Shown: positions 43,799-54,156 of the stretch, in pieces
Layout: the number at the start of each line of letters is the position of its first letter
Position numbering within the stretch: the stretch's first letter is position 1
Assembly: GCF_022701295.1 (NCBI RefSeq)
Contig: NZ_CP033204.1
Coordinates: 2,418,001-2,482,000, forward strand
DNA length: 64,000 nt
Source of the DNA: Sphingopyxis sp. YF1
GTDB taxonomy: Bacteria > Pseudomonadota > Alphaproteobacteria > Sphingomonadales > Sphingomonadaceae
Reading direction: 5' to 3'
Notes under the pieces: model-generated
Database searches by the model: none
What the model was told of the DNA's origin: nothing
Seen by the model: only the letters and a program-made list of their open reading frames with translations
Position numbers and translations under genes: made by a program

Positions 43799-45142
43799 TC
43801 AGTCGGTCCTGCTCCGTTCATCGCGGACCATATCCTCTTCCAGCACGAGCCCGCGCGCGCCGCCGTGCGCGGTATGGGCGGGGGCGTGCGGCAGCTCCAT
43901 CTCGGCGGGATCGGGCACTTCGAGCATGCCTTCCCACTTGGTGATGACGCTGGTTGCCACCGCGTTGCCGACGACGTTGGTCGCGGTGCGGCCCATGTCG
44001 AGGAACTGGTCGATCGCGAGGATGATCGCGACCCCTTCGACCGGCAGGCCGAACTGCGCGAGCGTGCCGGTGATCACGACCAGGCTGGCGCGCGGCACCG
44101 CTGCGATCCCCTTCGAGCTGATCATCAGCGTCAGCAGGATCAGTATCTGGGTGCTGATCGACAGGTCCATGCCATAAGCCTGCGCGATGAAGATCGTCGC
44201 GAAGCTCATATACATCATCGAACCGTCGAGGTTGAAGCTGTAGCCGAGCGGCAGCATGAAACCCGAAATGCGCCGCGGCACCCCGAAGCGGTCGAGCTGT
44301 TCGAACATCTTGGGCAGCGCCGCTTCGGACGACGCGGTCGAGAAGGCGATCAGCAGCGGTTCGCGGATATAGCGGATCAGCATCCAGATGCGCTGACGCA
44401 GGAAGACCCAGCCGGCCGTCAGCAGGATGACCCACAGCAGAATCAGCGAAGCATAGAATTCGATGAGCAGCTCGAAATAGGTCGCGAGGATGCCGAGCCC
44501 GCTCTTCGCGACGACATTGGCGATCGCCCCGAACACCGCGAAGGGCGCAAAGCGCATCACATAGCCGGTGATCTGGAGCATCATCTCGGCGAGCGCATCG
44601 GCGCCGCGCACCAGGGGAGCCCCCTTTTCGCCGATCGCCGACAGCGCGACACCGCAGAAGACCGAGAAAACGAGAATCTGGAGAATATTGTTCGTCGCCA
44701 GCGCCTCGAGCGCATTCTTGGGGAAGATCGACAGGGTGAATTCCCACGCGTCGAGCTTCTTCACCTCACCCACCATCTTCGCGGCTTCGGCGGCATCGGG
44801 GATCGGGGCGCCGACCCCGGGGGTGAAGAGGTTCACCATCAGCAGGCCGAGCGCGATCGACACGAAGCTGGCGGTGATGAACCAGATGATCGCGCGCGTG
44901 CCGATACGGCCGAGCGCCGAACTGTCGCCCATATGCGCGATGCCGACGACGATGGTCGACAGCACCAGCGGGGCAACGAGCAGCTTGATCAGATTGAGGA
45001 AAATGTCGGACAGCAGCTTGAACGTCTTCGACAGATGTCCGAACCATGCATTGTCGGCCGGAAGCCCGACGTGGACGGCATAGCCCACGACCACGCCGAG
45101 CACCATGCCGGCGAGAATATACCACGTCAGTTTACGGTCCAT
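43799..45142 (-). CDS. Dicarboxylate/amino acid:cation symporter (SLC1 family), second copy, DctA/GltP-like
   Basis: 447 aa from MDRKLTWYILAGM at 45142. Motifs STASSEAALP, FNLDGSMMYMS and DQFLDMGRTATNVVGNAVA. The last ends GN, as in DctA-type carriers, where the neighbouring paralogue has GD; the two copies may therefore differ in cation coupling. Long acidic C-terminal tail (PDPAEMELPHAPAHTAHGG, then EEDMVRDERS). Same strand as the first copy with a 174-bp gap. Confidence 0.94.
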   Translation of the reverse strand: MDRKLTWYILAGMVLGVVVGYAVHVGLPADNAWFGHLSKTFKLLSDIFLNLIKLLVAPLVLSTIVVGIAHMGDSSALGRIGTRAIIWFITASFVSIALGLLMVNLFTPGVGAPIPDAAEAAKMVGEVKKLDAWEFTLSIFPKNALEALATNNILQILVFSVFCGVALSAIGEKGAPLVRGADALAEMMLQITGYVMRFAPFAVFGAIANVVAKSGLGILATYFELLIEFYASLILLWVILLTAGWVFLRQRIWMLIRYIREPLLIAFSTASSEAALPKMFEQLDRFGVPRRISGFMLPLGYSFNLDGSMMYMSFATIFIAQAYGMDLSISTQILILLTLMISSKGIAAVPRASLVVITGTLAQFGLPVEGVAIILAIDQFLDMGRTATNVVGNAVATSVITKWEGMLEVPDPAEMELPHAPAHTAHGGARGLVLEEDMVRDERSRTD

Positions 45143-45245
45143 GCGGCCGTTCCCCCCTCTGAAACCTTGTCTGTTCGCGTCCCGATCGCGGCGCGAGGAT
45201 GCGCCCCTTTGAGCGGTCGCGGCCCGCAGCGTCAAGGGCGCGGGG

Positions 45246-47024
45246 TCAGGGCGTCCAAAAGGCGAGCGCGAAGCAGCCCGCGACGCCGGTCAGGATGTTG
45301 AGCGGCACCCCGATCTTGACGAAATCGGTGAAGCGATAATCGCCGGCGGCATAGACGAGCGTATTGGTCTGATAGCCGACCGGGGTCGCGAAACAGGCGG
45401 ACGCCCCCATCATCAGTGCGATCAGCAGCGGATAGGGCGACACCCCCGTCGCCTCGGCGATACCGATTACCAGCGGCCCCATCAGCGCCGCAACGGCATT
45501 GTTGCTGAGCAGTTCGGACAAGAGCAACGCCGAAAAATAGACCGTCGCGATAACCGCCCAGCGCGGCGCATGCATCAGGAAAGGCTGGATCGCGTCGACC
45601 ATCAGCGCGACCGAGCCCGCCTGTTCGAGCGCGGCGCCCACGGCGAGCATCGCGAAGATCAGGATCAGCACGTCGCCGTCGATGCTGCGCCACGCCTCGG
45701 TCGCGTCGAGGCAGCGCGTGACGAGCACGATGCCGACGCCGATGAAGGCCGCGACGCCGATCGACATCACCCCCGTCGCCGACAGCAGCACCGCGCTTGC
45801 CATCACCAGCATCGCGATCCACGCCTTGCGACGGCGAAAGGCGGTCATCGACGTCATCGCGAGACCGATCAGTCCCGTATTTTCGCGGAGCAGCCCGATA
45901 TTGGCGTCGTCGGCCTCGACGAGCAGGCGGTCGGCGGCGCGGATATTGTTGTCGGCGAGCGTCGGCCCCGGATTGTGACGAAAACGCGCGACGCCGAGGA
46001 TGCGGACGCGCTGGCGCTGGAGAAACGGAATCTCGCTAAGCGGGCGATCGATCGCGCGGTGGTTGGGAGCGATCGTCACTTCGACCACGGTCGATTTGTC
46101 GCCCGTATCACCGCCGATGCCCATCACATAGCGGCCCTCGGCGCGCAGCGTCATCAGCGCCGCACCGTCGATCCGCACGACGATGCGATTGCCGGCCGCA
46201 AGCCGGTGGTGCTGCGCCTCCTCGCCAGAGATGAGCCGGCCGCCGGCGATCACCCCGACGACCTGACCGGGCGGCACCCCGATATTCACCGCGTCGAGCG
46301 CCATGTCGATCGCCGCATCGCCCTCCGCGAGCCCGAGTTCGGTGAGGTAGAGTTGCTCGGACCCGTCGGCACGCTCGGCGATGCGCGGATAGTCCGACGG
46401 CAGGAAACGCGCCATCACGAGCAGTCCGAGCACGCCCGCAGCCGCGATCGCGAGACCGTAGGGGGTGATGCTGAACAGTCCAAAGGGCTCGAGCCCCGCC
46501 TGCTCGGCAATCCCCGCGACGACGAGGTTGGTCGAGGTGCCGATGAGGGTCAGGCAACCGCCAAGGACCGCGATCACCGATAGCGGCATCAGCAGCTTCT
46601 TCGGCGACACGCCGAGCGCCTCGGCAAGCCGGAAGCAGACCGGCATCATCACCACGACGAAGGGCGTGCTGTTGATGAAGCCCGAGACGAGCAAGCCGCC
46701 GCCGAACACTTCGGCAACCGCGAGCCGGGGGTTCCGGCGCGCCCGGCCGACGACATAATTGCCGACCTTGTCGATCACCCCGGTCCGGATCAGCGCGCCC
46801 GAGAGGATGAACATCGCGCCCACGGTGAGGGGCGCGCTGTTCGAGAAGACACCATATGCCGCCTTTTCGTCGAGCAGGCCGAGCGCCAGCATCACGCCCG
46901 CACCCGCGACCGCGACCACCGACGGCGGAAAACGCTCCCACAGAAAAGCGATGAAGATCCCCGCCAGCACCACCAGCCCGAGCACGGCGCGGTACTCGGT
47001 GATCAGGGCGGCGACGGGATCCAC
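45246..47024 (-). CDS. SLC13-type permease with two RCK_C domains
   Basis: 592 aa. Two membrane halves (CitMHS/ArsB-like) have LLVSGFINSTPFVVVMMPV and GTSTNLVVAGIAEQAGLEP in the first, and NNAVAALMGPLV and GYQTNTLVYAAGDYRFTDFVKIG in the second. Between them, about residues 205-375, lie two TrkA-C/RCK_C domains that likely bind a regulatory ligand. Family members carry sulfate or dicarboxylates with sodium. It is 7 bases after aroC on the same strand, so it may be the last gene of the dnaJ-yihY-fabI-GNAT-aroC run. Confidence 0.93.
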   Translation of the reverse strand: MDPVAALITEYRAVLGLVVLAGIFIAFLWERFPPSVVAVAGAGVMLALGLLDEKAAYGVFSNSAPLTVGAMFILSGALIRTGVIDKVGNYVVGRARRNPRLAVAEVFGGGLLVSGFINSTPFVVVMMPVCFRLAEALGVSPKKLLMPLSVIAVLGGCLTLIGTSTNLVVAGIAEQAGLEPFGLFSITPYGLAIAAAGVLGLLVMARFLPSDYPRIAERADGSEQLYLTELGLAEGDAAIDMALDAVNIGVPPGQVVGVIAGGRLISGEEAQHHRLAAGNRIVVRIDGAALMTLRAEGRYVMGIGGDTGDKSTVVEVTIAPNHRAIDRPLSEIPFLQRQRVRILGVARFRHNPGPTLADNNIRAADRLLVEADDANIGLLRENTGLIGLAMTSMTAFRRRKAWIAMLVMASAVLLSATGVMSIGVAAFIGVGIVLVTRCLDATEAWRSIDGDVLILIFAMLAVGAALEQAGSVALMVDAIQPFLMHAPRWAVIATVYFSALLLSELLSNNAVAALMGPLVIGIAEATGVSPYPLLIALMMGASACFATPVGYQTNTLVYAAGDYRFTDFVKIGVPLNILTGVAGCFALAFWTP

Positions 47025-47031
47025 GTCGCGC

Positions 47032-48108
47032 TTATCCGCACTGCGCCCGGTGGAGCAGCTTGTGGTCGGCGAGGACGAGCGCCATCATCGCCTCGACCAC
47101 GGGCGCGCCGCGGATGCCGACGCAGGGGTCGTGCCGGCCCTTGGTCACGATGTCGGCCGCCTCGCCCGCCTTGTTGATCGTCGGCACCGGGGTGAGGATC
47201 GAACTCGTCGGCTTGAAGGCGACGCGGACAATCACCGGCTGGCCGGTCGAAATGCCCCCCGCGATGCCGCCGGCGTTGTTCGACAGGAAATCGGGGCGGT
47301 TGCTGCCGTCGCTCGCGGGGCGCATCGGGTCGGCATTTTCCTCGCCGCGCAGCCGCGCTGCATGAAAACCCGCGCCGATCTCGACGCCCTTCACCGCGTT
47401 GATTCCCATCATCGCGGCGGCGAGGTCGCTGTCGAGCTTGGCATAGACGGGCGCCCCCCAGCCGGCCGGCACGCCACTCGCCGCGCATTCGATCACCGCG
47501 CCGAGCGAACTCCCCGACTTGCGCGCGGCGTCCATCAGCCCTTCCCAGCGCTGCGCCGCGACGGGGTCTGGGCAGAAGAAGGGATTGCGATCAATCTCTT
47601 CGAGGTCGAAGTTCGCGGGATCGATCGCGTCGCCGCCGATTTCGGCGACCCAGGCGTGAATCTGGACGTCGGGGATGATCAGCCGCGCGACGCCGCCCGC
47701 GGCGACGCGCGCCGCGGTTTCGCGCGCGCTCGACCGGCCACCGCCACGATAGTCGCGGATGCCGTATTTGGCATCATAAGCGTAATCGGCGTGGCCGGGA
47801 CGATAGGCCTGCGCGATGTCGCCGTAATCCTTCGACCTTTGGTCGACATTGTCGATCATCAGGCTGATCGGGGTCCCCGTCGTCTTGCCCTCGAACACCC
47901 CCGACAGGATGCGCACCTGATCGGGTTCCTGCCGCTGCGTCGTATGGCGCGACTGGCCGGGGCGGCGCTTGTCGAGAAAGGGCTGGATATCGCCTTCGCC
48001 GAGCGACAGCCGCGGCGGACAGCCGTCGACGACCGCGCCGAGTGCCGGTCCATGGCTTTCGCCCCACGTCGTGAAGCGAAATACGCGTCCGAAGCTGTTG
48101 AAACTCAT
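47032..48108 (-). CDS. aroC: Chorismate synthase
   Basis: 358 aa. Final enzyme of the shikimate pathway, making chorismate from EPSP with reduced [40 protein letters not shown] and the late [19 protein letters not shown] are the three signatures. Start at 48108 overlaps the stop of the GNAT gene by 4 bases, so the longer open frame is wrong. Confidence 0.98.
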   Translation of the reverse strand: MSFNSFGRVFRFTTWGESHGPALGAVVDGCPPRLSLGEGDIQPFLDKRRPGQSRHTTQRQEPDQVRILSGVFEGKTTGTPISLMIDNVDQRSKDYGDIAQAYRPGHADYAYDAKYGIRDYRGGGRSSARETAARVAAGGVARLIIPDVQIHAWVAEIGGDAIDPANFDLEEIDRNPFFCPDPVAAQRWEGLMDAARKSGSSLGAVIECAASGVPAGWGAPVYAKLDSDLAAAMMGINAVKGVEIGAGFHAARLRGEENADPMRPASDGSNRPDFLSNNAGGIAGGISTGQPVIVRVAFKPTSSILTPVPTINKAGEAADIVTKGRHDPCVGIRGAPVVEAMMALVLADHKLLHRAQCG

Positions 48109-48644
48109 AAGTCCTGTCCCAGTCGGCCGAATGCGGGCGCATAGTCGGCGCGGCCGCCTTGCGGCCAAGCCGCGCCCGAGTCCAGCATCATCGCCATGAA
48201 ATGCGGTCCCGCGAAAGGCGAGGCAAAGCGCGCGCCAAGCTCGGGCGAATAGCCGAAACGCGGATAATAGGCCGCGTGCCCGAGCACGAAGCTCATCGCC
48301 ACGCCGCGATCGCGCAGCGCATCGAGCCCTGCGCGGATCAGCGCATCACCGATGCCGCGGCCCTGGCGGTCGGGCGAGACCGCAACCGGCGCCAATCCCG
48401 CCGCCGAAAGCGCGGCGCCATCGGCTTCGCCATACATGCGGCTGAACAGCACATGCCCGGCGATCGCGCCGCCGGCGTCCGCGACCAGCGACACCAGCGC
48501 GTCGCCGTCCGCCTCGATCATGCGGACAAGATCGGCCTCGCCCTGATAGCCATGCGCCGTCGCGGCGAACGCCGCGCGGATGACCCCGTCGATGGCCCCG
48601 GCATCCTCCGCGCGCGCGGATCGGATGACCGGCGTATCAGGCAA
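48105..48644 (-). CDS. GNAT-family N-acetyltransferase
   Basis: 179 aa. GNAT fold with [21 protein letters not shown] (strand 1, helix 1), GHVLFSRMY, and acetyl-CoA loop [22 protein letters not shown]. The [14 protein letters not shown] end matches the YhbS-like group of COG3153. Substrate unknown. Its start overlaps the fabI end by 8 bases, and its stop overlaps aroC, so it is translated in the middle of an operon of essential genes. Confidence 0.92.
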   Translation of the reverse strand: MPDTPVIRSARAEDAGAIDGVIRAAFAATAHGYQGEADLVRMIEADGDALVSLVADAGGAIAGHVLFSRMYGEADGAALSAAGLAPVAVSPDRQGRGIGDALIRAGLDALRDRGVAMSFVLGHAAYYPRFGYSPELGARFASPFAGPHFMAMMLDSGAAWPQGGRADYAPAFGRLGQDL

Positions 48645-49464
48645 GCGCGATGTCCGGGGCGTCTTCCTGCTTCATGCCGATCGTATGATAGCCGGCGTCG
48701 ACATGGTGCGTCTCGCCCGTCACCCCGCTCGCGAGGTCGCTGAGCAGGTAGAGCGCCGATCCGCCGACATCGTCGATGGTGACGTTGCGGCGCAGCGGGG
48801 CGTTATACTCGTTCCATTTCAGGATCAGGCGGAAATCGCCGATGCCCGAAGCCGCGAGCGTCTTGATCGGGCCGGCCGAGATCGCGTTCACGCGCACGCC
48901 CTGCGGGCCGTAGTCGTTGGCGAGATATTTGACGCTGGTTTCGAGTGCCGATTTGGCGACGCCCATGACGTTGTAGTGCGGGATCACCTTTTCGGCGCCA
49001 TAATAGCTGAGGGTCAGCAGCGAACCGCCGCCCTTGCCCGTTTCGGGATCGAAGGGCGTCATCATCGCCGCCGCGCGCTTCGCGACCGCGGTGAAGCTGT
49101 AGACGCTGATGTTCATCGTCATCAGGAAGTCTTCTAGCCCGACGTCGGCATAATGGCCGCGCAGCGCCTCCTTGTTGGTGTAGCCGATCGCATGGACGAC
49201 GAAATCGATCGTCGGCCAGCGCTCGGCCAGCGTCGCGAAGGCCGCGTCGAGATTCGCCATGTCGGCGACGTCGCAATCGATCAGGAAATCGCAGCCGAGC
49301 TCGTCCGCCAGCGGCTTCACGCGCTTGAGCATCACGTCGCCCTGATAGCTGATCGCCAGCTCGGCGCCCGCACCGTGGAGCGCCTTGGCGATCCCCCAGG
49401 CGAGCGACTTGTCGTTCGCAAGCCCCATGATCAGCCCGCGCTTGCCCTTCATCAGACCCGTCAT
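48637..49464 (-). CDS. fabI: Enoyl-[acyl-carrier-protein] reductase (NADH), FabI
   Basis: 275 aa SDR-type reductase of fatty-acid synthesis, the triclosan target. GLMKGKRGLIMGLANDKSLAWGIAKAL (NAD site), HAIGYTNKEALRG, and the catalytic Tyr/Tyr/Lys set in SYYGAEKVIPHYNVMGVAKSALE fit the FabI form. C-terminal IALA. Start at 49464 overlaps the yihY-like stop by 4 bases. Confidence 0.97.
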   Translation of the reverse strand: MTGLMKGKRGLIMGLANDKSLAWGIAKALHGAGAELAISYQGDVMLKRVKPLADELGCDFLIDCDVADMANLDAAFATLAERWPTIDFVVHAIGYTNKEALRGHYADVGLEDFLMTMNISVYSFTAVAKRAAAMMTPFDPETGKGGGSLLTLSYYGAEKVIPHYNVMGVAKSALETSVKYLANDYGPQGVRVNAISAGPIKTLAASGIGDFRLILKWNEYNAPLRRNVTIDDVGGSALYLLSDLASGVTGETHHVDAGYHTIGMKQEDAPDIALA

Positions 49465-50546
49465 ATATTTTCTCCGGCCTCTTCATTTCCGACAGTCACG
49501 TCGTCCACGCGCCCAATAGCGTCGTGTCCCAAATCCTCAACCTCTACGAGCGCGGCGTTGAGTTCGGCGCCGATCACCATACCCAATCCGACGAGATAGA
49601 AAAAGAAGAGCGCGACCATGACACCCGCCAGGCTGCCATAGGTTGCGTCATAGCTGAGCAGCCCCGCGAGCAGCGGCGGCAGTGCCAGCGTGACGCCGAT
49701 CCACCACAATGTGGTAAACAGCGCGCCCGGCCATTTCGGACAGTTTTTGAGCCGCCGGTATTTCGACGGCGTCAGGCTGTAGAAGAGCATGTAGATCGCA
49801 AGGAACAGCCCCGCCCCCGACACCCCGCGCGAAATGGCGACGACGCCCCACGCCTGGAACTCCTGCGGCAGCACGCGCGTGACGAACTGTTCGATCCCGA
49901 CGATCAGCACCTGCATGCTGAACGACAGCAGCATCAGCACGACCGCGCCGGTGATGATTCCGATCGACAGCAGCCGGTAGTGGAAAAAGCCGCGGCTGAA
50001 ATGGGTGCCATAGGCGCGGCGCAGGATATCGCGGATCGTCTCGACGAGACTGCCGACGGTCCACAGCGCGACGAGTGCGCCGAGCCAGAGGAAGATGCCG
50101 GTGCGCGCGGTCATCACCTCGCGGATCGGCCCCGCCAGCGCCTTGGCGACGGTCGGCGGCATCAGCGAGAAGATCGCCTCGATCGCCGCCTCGCCGCCCG
50201 CGCTGCCGCCGAACAGCGACAGCGCCGCCGCGAGCAGGATGAAGAAGGGAAAGAGCGCGATCAGCGCCAGATAGGCGAGATTGCCCGCGTGGATGAAGCC
50301 GTCGGTGTAGGTTCCGACGACGACGCGACGGGCGATGCGGAACACGCGGGTGCCGGGACCCAGCGTTTCCTTGCCGCGATCGATGACCCCCTGCGCCCGC
50401 GCGCGCAGTTTGACGCGTTTCTCGCGCTCGGCGCGCGCTTCGGGGGAATGCGGCGAATGACCTTCGGCCAGAAACTCGTCGGCGACCTCCTCGGCGACTT
50501 CGCGCTCGAGCGCCGCGACGATCCCTTTCTCGGCGCGATCAGCCAC
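49461..50546 (-). CDS. YihY/virulence factor BrkB family membrane protein
   Basis: 361 aa. A cytoplasmic charged N-terminus (EREVAEEVADEFLAEG) is followed by about six membrane segments: ALIALFPFFILLAAALSLFG, FLWLGALVALWTVGSL, GIITGAVVLMLLSFSMQVL, GVSGAGLFLAIYMLFYSL, ALFTTLWWIGVTLALPP and VALFFFYLVGLGMVIGAELNAAL. The last is the family hallmark. Function is not established; some relatives were wrongly called ribonuclease BN. It follows the dnaJ-like gene by 3 bases. Confidence 0.93.
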   Translation of the reverse strand: MADRAEKGIVAALEREVAEEVADEFLAEGHSPHSPEARAEREKRVKLRARAQGVIDRGKETLGPGTRVFRIARRVVVGTYTDGFIHAGNLAYLALIALFPFFILLAAALSLFGGSAGGEAAIEAIFSLMPPTVAKALAGPIREVMTARTGIFLWLGALVALWTVGSLVETIRDILRRAYGTHFSRGFFHYRLLSIGIITGAVVLMLLSFSMQVLIVGIEQFVTRVLPQEFQAWGVVAISRGVSGAGLFLAIYMLFYSLTPSKYRRLKNCPKWPGALFTTLWWIGVTLALPPLLAGLLSYDATYGSLAGVMVALFFFYLVGLGMVIGAELNAALVEVEDLGHDAIGRVDDVTVGNEEAGENI

Positions 50547-50549
50547 GCA

Positions 50550-51473
50550 TCACACGCCGAGGTCGGCCCTGACGGCGCGCGCGTCGGTCCAGCCGGCGAC
50601 GAACGCCTCGAGCGCAGAATCCCCCGCGGGCAGGTCGACCATCAGCCGCACGAGCTGATCGCCGCGACCGCCGCCCTTCTGGCTGAAGCCCTTGCCCTTG
50701 AGGCGCATCACCTTGCCCGAGGTCGATCCGGCCGGGATCGAGAGCATCACGGGTCCGTCGACCGTCGGCACCTTGACCTTCGCGCCTGCGACCGCCTCGT
50801 TCAGCGTCACCGGCAGATCGAGGCGGATATTGCCGCCCTCGCGCACGAAGAAGGGATGGTCGCCGACGCTGATCGTGACGATGCCGTCGCCGCTGCCGCC
50901 GGGGCCCGGCTGTCCCTTGCCCGCGAGCCGCATCTGCGTGCCCGTTTCGACCCCCGCGGGCAGCTTGAGGTCGATCGTCTTGCCGTCGGCGAGCGTGATC
51001 CGCTGCATCGCCTGCGTCGCCGCGTCGACGAAGGAGACCGCCAGACGGTAGGCGACGTTCGCGCCCTTCTGCGGCGGCGCGCTGCGTCCGCCGAAACCGC
51101 CGAAGCCGCCTCCACCGCCGCGCCCGCCGAACAGGCCGTCGAAGATATCGCCGAAATCGGCACCCTCGCCGCCGAACCCGCCGCCAAAGCCGCCCTGCCC
51201 GCGCGGGTCGCCGCGAAAACCGCCGCCGCCATAGCCAAAGGGCATCGCGGGATTGCCGTCGGCGTCGATCTCGCCGCGGTCGTACTGGCCGCGCTTCGTC
51301 TTGTCGGACAGAAGGTCATAGGCCCGGGTGACGTCGGAGAATTTCTCCGACGCTTTCGGATTGTCCTTGTTCTTGTCGGGGTGCAACTCCTTGGCGAGCT
51401 TGCGATACGCGGATTTGATCTCCGCTTCGCTCGCGCTCTTCGCAACGCCAAGGGTGGAATAGGGATCTGCCAT
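50550..51473 (-). CDS. DnaJ-class co-chaperone without zinc finger (CbpA-like)
   Basis: 307 aa. N-terminal J domain with [33 protein letters not shown] (HPD motif at about residues 33-35), then a Gly/Phe-rich linker of repeated GGFGG words (about 78-135) and the two C-terminal substrate-binding beta domains. The Cys-rich zinc centre of true DnaJ is missing, as in CbpA. It stimulates DnaK ATPase. First gene of a tightly packed leftward cluster; divergent from pdxH. Confidence 0.94.
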   Translation of the reverse strand: MADPYSTLGVAKSASEAEIKSAYRKLAKELHPDKNKDNPKASEKFSDVTRAYDLLSDKTKRGQYDRGEIDADGNPAMPFGYGGGGFRGDPRGQGGFGGGFGGEGADFGDIFDGLFGGRGGGGGFGGFGGRSAPPQKGANVAYRLAVSFVDAATQAMQRITLADGKTIDLKLPAGVETGTQMRLAGKGQPGPGGSGDGIVTISVGDHPFFVREGGNIRLDLPVTLNEAVAGAKVKVPTVDGPVMLSIPAGSTSGKVMRLKGKGFSQKGGGRGDQLVRLMVDLPAGDSALEAFVAGWTDARAVRADLGV

Positions 51474-51619
51474 TTTTCTCCTGTAGCCCGATAAGATGTT
51501 GGCCGGAAAGGCCCGATTGCGTGCGCCATGTGGGAACGGCCGTTTCGGCGGTCAAGTTCCGCCGCGCGCAATGACGTTGAGCCTCGACCCCGCGGGCGCC
51601 GCGCATTAGAAGCGCGCGC

Positions 51620-52195
51620 ATGACCGATCCCTTTGCCCTGTTCGATTCCTGGTTCGCCGAAGCGCGCGCGAGCGAGCCCAATGACAGCAACGCGATGGCG
51701 CTCGCGACCGCGACGCCCGACGGACGCCCGTCGCAGCGCATGGTGCTGCTCAAGGGACACGGCCCCGACGGTTTCATCTTCTACACCAACCTCGACAGCC
51801 GCAAGGGCGGCGAACTGGCGGCGAACCCGCATGTCGCGCTGCTCTTTCACTGGAAGTCGCTGCGGCGCCAGATCCGCATCGAAGGCGCCGTGACGCCCGT
51901 CGACGCCGCGACCGCCGACGCCTATTTCGCGACGCGCAGCCGCGACAGCCAGCTCGGTGCCTGGGCCAGCGACCAGTCGCGCCCGCTCGCCGACCGCGAG
52001 ACGTTCGAGGCGCGCTTCGCCGCCATGCAGGCGCGTTTCGAAGGACAGGATGTTCCGCGTCCGCCGCGCTGGTCGGGCTGGCGCGTGACGCCCGACGCGA
52101 TCGAATTCTGGCAGGATCGAGCGCATCGCCTGCACGAACGCACGCGTTTCGAGCGCGACGGCGGCGGCTGGACCAGCGGGCTGCTTTATCCATGA
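51620..52195 (+). CDS. pdxH: Pyridoxamine 5'-phosphate oxidase
   Basis: 191 aa FMN enzyme that forms pyridoxal phosphate. [23 protein letters not shown] (FMN site), [27 protein letters not shown], and [14 protein letters not shown]. The C-terminal block [23 protein letters not shown] is the family signature. Slightly shorter than E. coli PdxH. Its stop overlaps the phzF-like start by 4 bases. Confidence 0.97.
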   Translation: MTDPFALFDSWFAEARASEPNDSNAMALATATPDGRPSQRMVLLKGHGPDGFIFYTNLDSRKGGELAANPHVALLFHWKSLRRQIRIEGAVTPVDAATADAYFATRSRDSQLGAWASDQSRPLADRETFEARFAAMQARFEGQDVPRPPRWSGWRVTPDAIEFWQDRAHRLHERTRFERDGGGWTSGLLYP

Positions 52196-53007
52196 GCTGG
52201 CGCCGCTTTCCGATCACGCAGGTCGACGCCTTCGCCGACCGGCCCTTCACCGGCAACCCCGCCGCGGTGATGCCACTCGACGAATGGCTTGCCGACGATG
52301 TGCTCCAGGCGATCGCGGCCGAGAACAACCTCGCCGAAACCGCCTTCCTGATCCCCGACGAAAGCGGCGAAGCCGATTATGAGCTGCGCTGGTTCACCCC
52401 CGGGGTCGAGGTCGCGCTGTGCGGCCATGCGACGCTCGCGAGCGGCCATGTGCTGCTGTCGGCCGCGCCGTGGCGCGACGACATGCGCTTCCGGACGCGC
52501 AAGGCGGGCATCCTGCGCGTCGCGCGCGACGGCGAGGACGGCTACAAGCTGGCGCTCCCCGCCTATCCGCCGGCCGCCAAGGCGATGCCCGGCACCGTCA
52601 GGGCGCTGGGCGGCCACCCGGTCGAGACGCTGTGGCACGACGGCGGCTATGCGCTGGTCGTCTATCCCGACGCCGCGAGCGTGCGCGCGCTCGATCCCGA
52701 CCTGCGGGCGCTGAAGGCGGACGGCGACATCCTCTATATCGCGACCGCGCCCGGCGCCGGTGATCCGTCGAGCGCCGATGTCGTCAGCCGCTGCTTCGCC
52801 CCCGGCGCCGGGATCGACGAGGATCCGGTGACCGGATCGGCGCACAGCGTGCTCACGCCCTATTGGAGCGCGCGGCTCGGCCGCGACAAATTCGGAGCCT
52901 ATCAATCCTCCGCGCGCGGCGGCCATGTCGGCTGCCGGCTCGACGGCGCGATGGTCGAGCTCAGCGGAACATGCGTGACGACCGTGGTCGGCGAATTCCT
53001 GCTATAG
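52192..53007 (+). CDS. PhzF-family isomerase-like protein
   Basis: 271 aa, DAP-epimerase-like fold. [24 protein letters not shown] at the start, catalytic Glu in [32 protein letters not shown], and [21 protein letters not shown]. PhzF relatives isomerise small hydroxy/amino acids; phenazine genes are absent here, so the role is general metabolism. Cotranscribed with pdxH (ATGA overlap). Convergent overlap with the serine hydrolase gene at its end. Confidence 0.94.
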   Translation: MSWRRFPITQVDAFADRPFTGNPAAVMPLDEWLADDVLQAIAAENNLAETAFLIPDESGEADYELRWFTPGVEVALCGHATLASGHVLLSAAPWRDDMRFRTRKAGILRVARDGEDGYKLALPAYPPAAKAMPGTVRALGGHPVETLWHDGGYALVVYPDAASVRALDPDLRALKADGDILYIATAPGAGDPSSADVVSRCFAPGAGIDEDPVTGSAHSVLTPYWSARLGRDKFGAYQSSARGGHVGCRLDGAMVELSGTCVTTVVGEFLL

Positions 53008-54156
53008 CGCCGCCGCCAGGTCGGCGAGATGGCGACGAAGTTCGGGAAACTGATCGCCCCTGGTCACGCCGAGCCGGACGATCGTCAGGCGCTGCGACGG
53101 CGAGACGATGATATATTGCCCCTGGTGCCCGATGCAGGCGAACAGGTCGTTCGGGCCGCGGTCGGGCCAGAGCGCGGCGTCCGATCCGCGCGGACGCGGA
53201 CGATTGAGCCAGATGTGCCCGCCGTAACCGCCGTCGCGCGGTGACGGGGCCAGCATGAAGCGCATCCAGCTTTCGGGCAGCAGCCGCTGGCCGTTCACGA
53301 CGCCGTGATTGCGCAGGAATTCGCCGAAACGCGCATAGTCGCGCGCGGTCGCGTGCATGATCGACCCGCCGATCATCGTCCCCGCGGCGTCGAATTCGGG
53401 GGTCAGGCTGGTCATACCAAGCGGCTCGGCAAGGCGCCCCGCGATGAACTCGCGCACCGCCTCGCGCCGCGCGTCGGGGCTCTTCGACGGGGTCAGCGTG
53501 TCGGCCAGGATGTCGGCGAGGATGACGCTGGTCGCCGAACTATAGTTGAACATCTCCCCCGGTGCCGCCGCGGCCGGCTTGGCTTCGGCGAAGCCCGCCA
53601 TGTCGCCCGCACCGTTGCCGAACAGCATCGCTACCGTGTCGCCGTCCCAGATCGGATCGCCATTCTCGACATGTTCGAGCCCCGCCGACATGTGCAGCAG
53701 GTGGCGCAGCGTGATCGCACCGCGCGGATCGCCGCTGCGCTGCCACGCCGCGACCGGCGCCGGACCGTCGAGCGACAATTGCCCGTCGGCAACGAGGAAG
53801 CCGGTCAGCACCGCGGTGATCGTCTTGGCCATCGACCAGCTGATCATCTTGCTTTGGGGTCCGAAACCCTGACCATAGCGTTCGTAGACCAGATCGCCGT
53901 CGCGCAGCACCAGCAGCGCCCGCGTCTCGCCGACATCGTCGGCGTCGACGAACAGCGCGTCGGCCCTTGCCCTGATCGCGGGGGCGAGCGCGTCAGGCGG
54001 CGGCACCGCCTCCGCTGCCGCGACCGCATCCGGTGGGCCGATCGCCGGGGCGGGCGCCGCGGGCGCGATCGTCCCCTGCCCCGCCGCCTGCGTCAGCGAC
54101 CAGGCCCCGACCAGCGCGAGCGCGCCACTTGCCAGCAGCAGTTTTTTCGTGATCAT
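53002..54156 (-). CDS. Serine hydrolase, beta-lactamase/penicillin-binding-protein fold
   Basis: 384 aa from MITKKLLLASGALALVGAW at 54156, an N-terminal signal/anchor. Class C-like motifs: SWSMAKTIT (SxxK, about residue 127), FNYSSATSVI (YxS in place of YxN), and late IGHQGQYI (HxG). Such proteins include 6-aminohexanoate hydrolases and esterases rather than true beta-lactamases. Its start region overlaps the start of the divergent gene at 54155. Another Met (MLVTRSM) at 54174 is possible. Confidence 0.9.
   Translation of the reverse strand: MITKKLLLASGALALVGAWSLTQAAGQGTIAPAAPAPAIGPPDAVAAAEAVPPPDALAPAIRARADALFVDADDVGETRALLVLRDGDLVYERYGQGFGPQSKMISWSMAKTITAVLTGFLVADGQLSLDGPAPVAAWQRSGDPRGAITLRHLLHMSAGLEHVENGDPIWDGDTVAMLFGNGAGDMAGFAEAKPAAAAPGEMFNYSSATSVILADILADTLTPSKSPDARREAVREFIAGRLAEPLGMTSLTPEFDAAGTMIGGSIMHATARDYARFGEFLRNHGVVNGQRLLPESWMRFMLAPSPRDGGYGGHIWLNRPRPRGSDAALWPDRGPNDLFACIGHQGQYIIVSPSQRLTIVRLGVTRGDQFPELRRHLADLAAAL

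Noticed and set aside
42116..45301. A 1061-residue open frame on the plus strand opposite the two SLC1 transporters
   Set aside because: It is antisense to two genes with clear transporter motifs. Its composition (Arg, Asp, His, Gln rich, no domains) is the usual mirror of GC-rich coding sequence.
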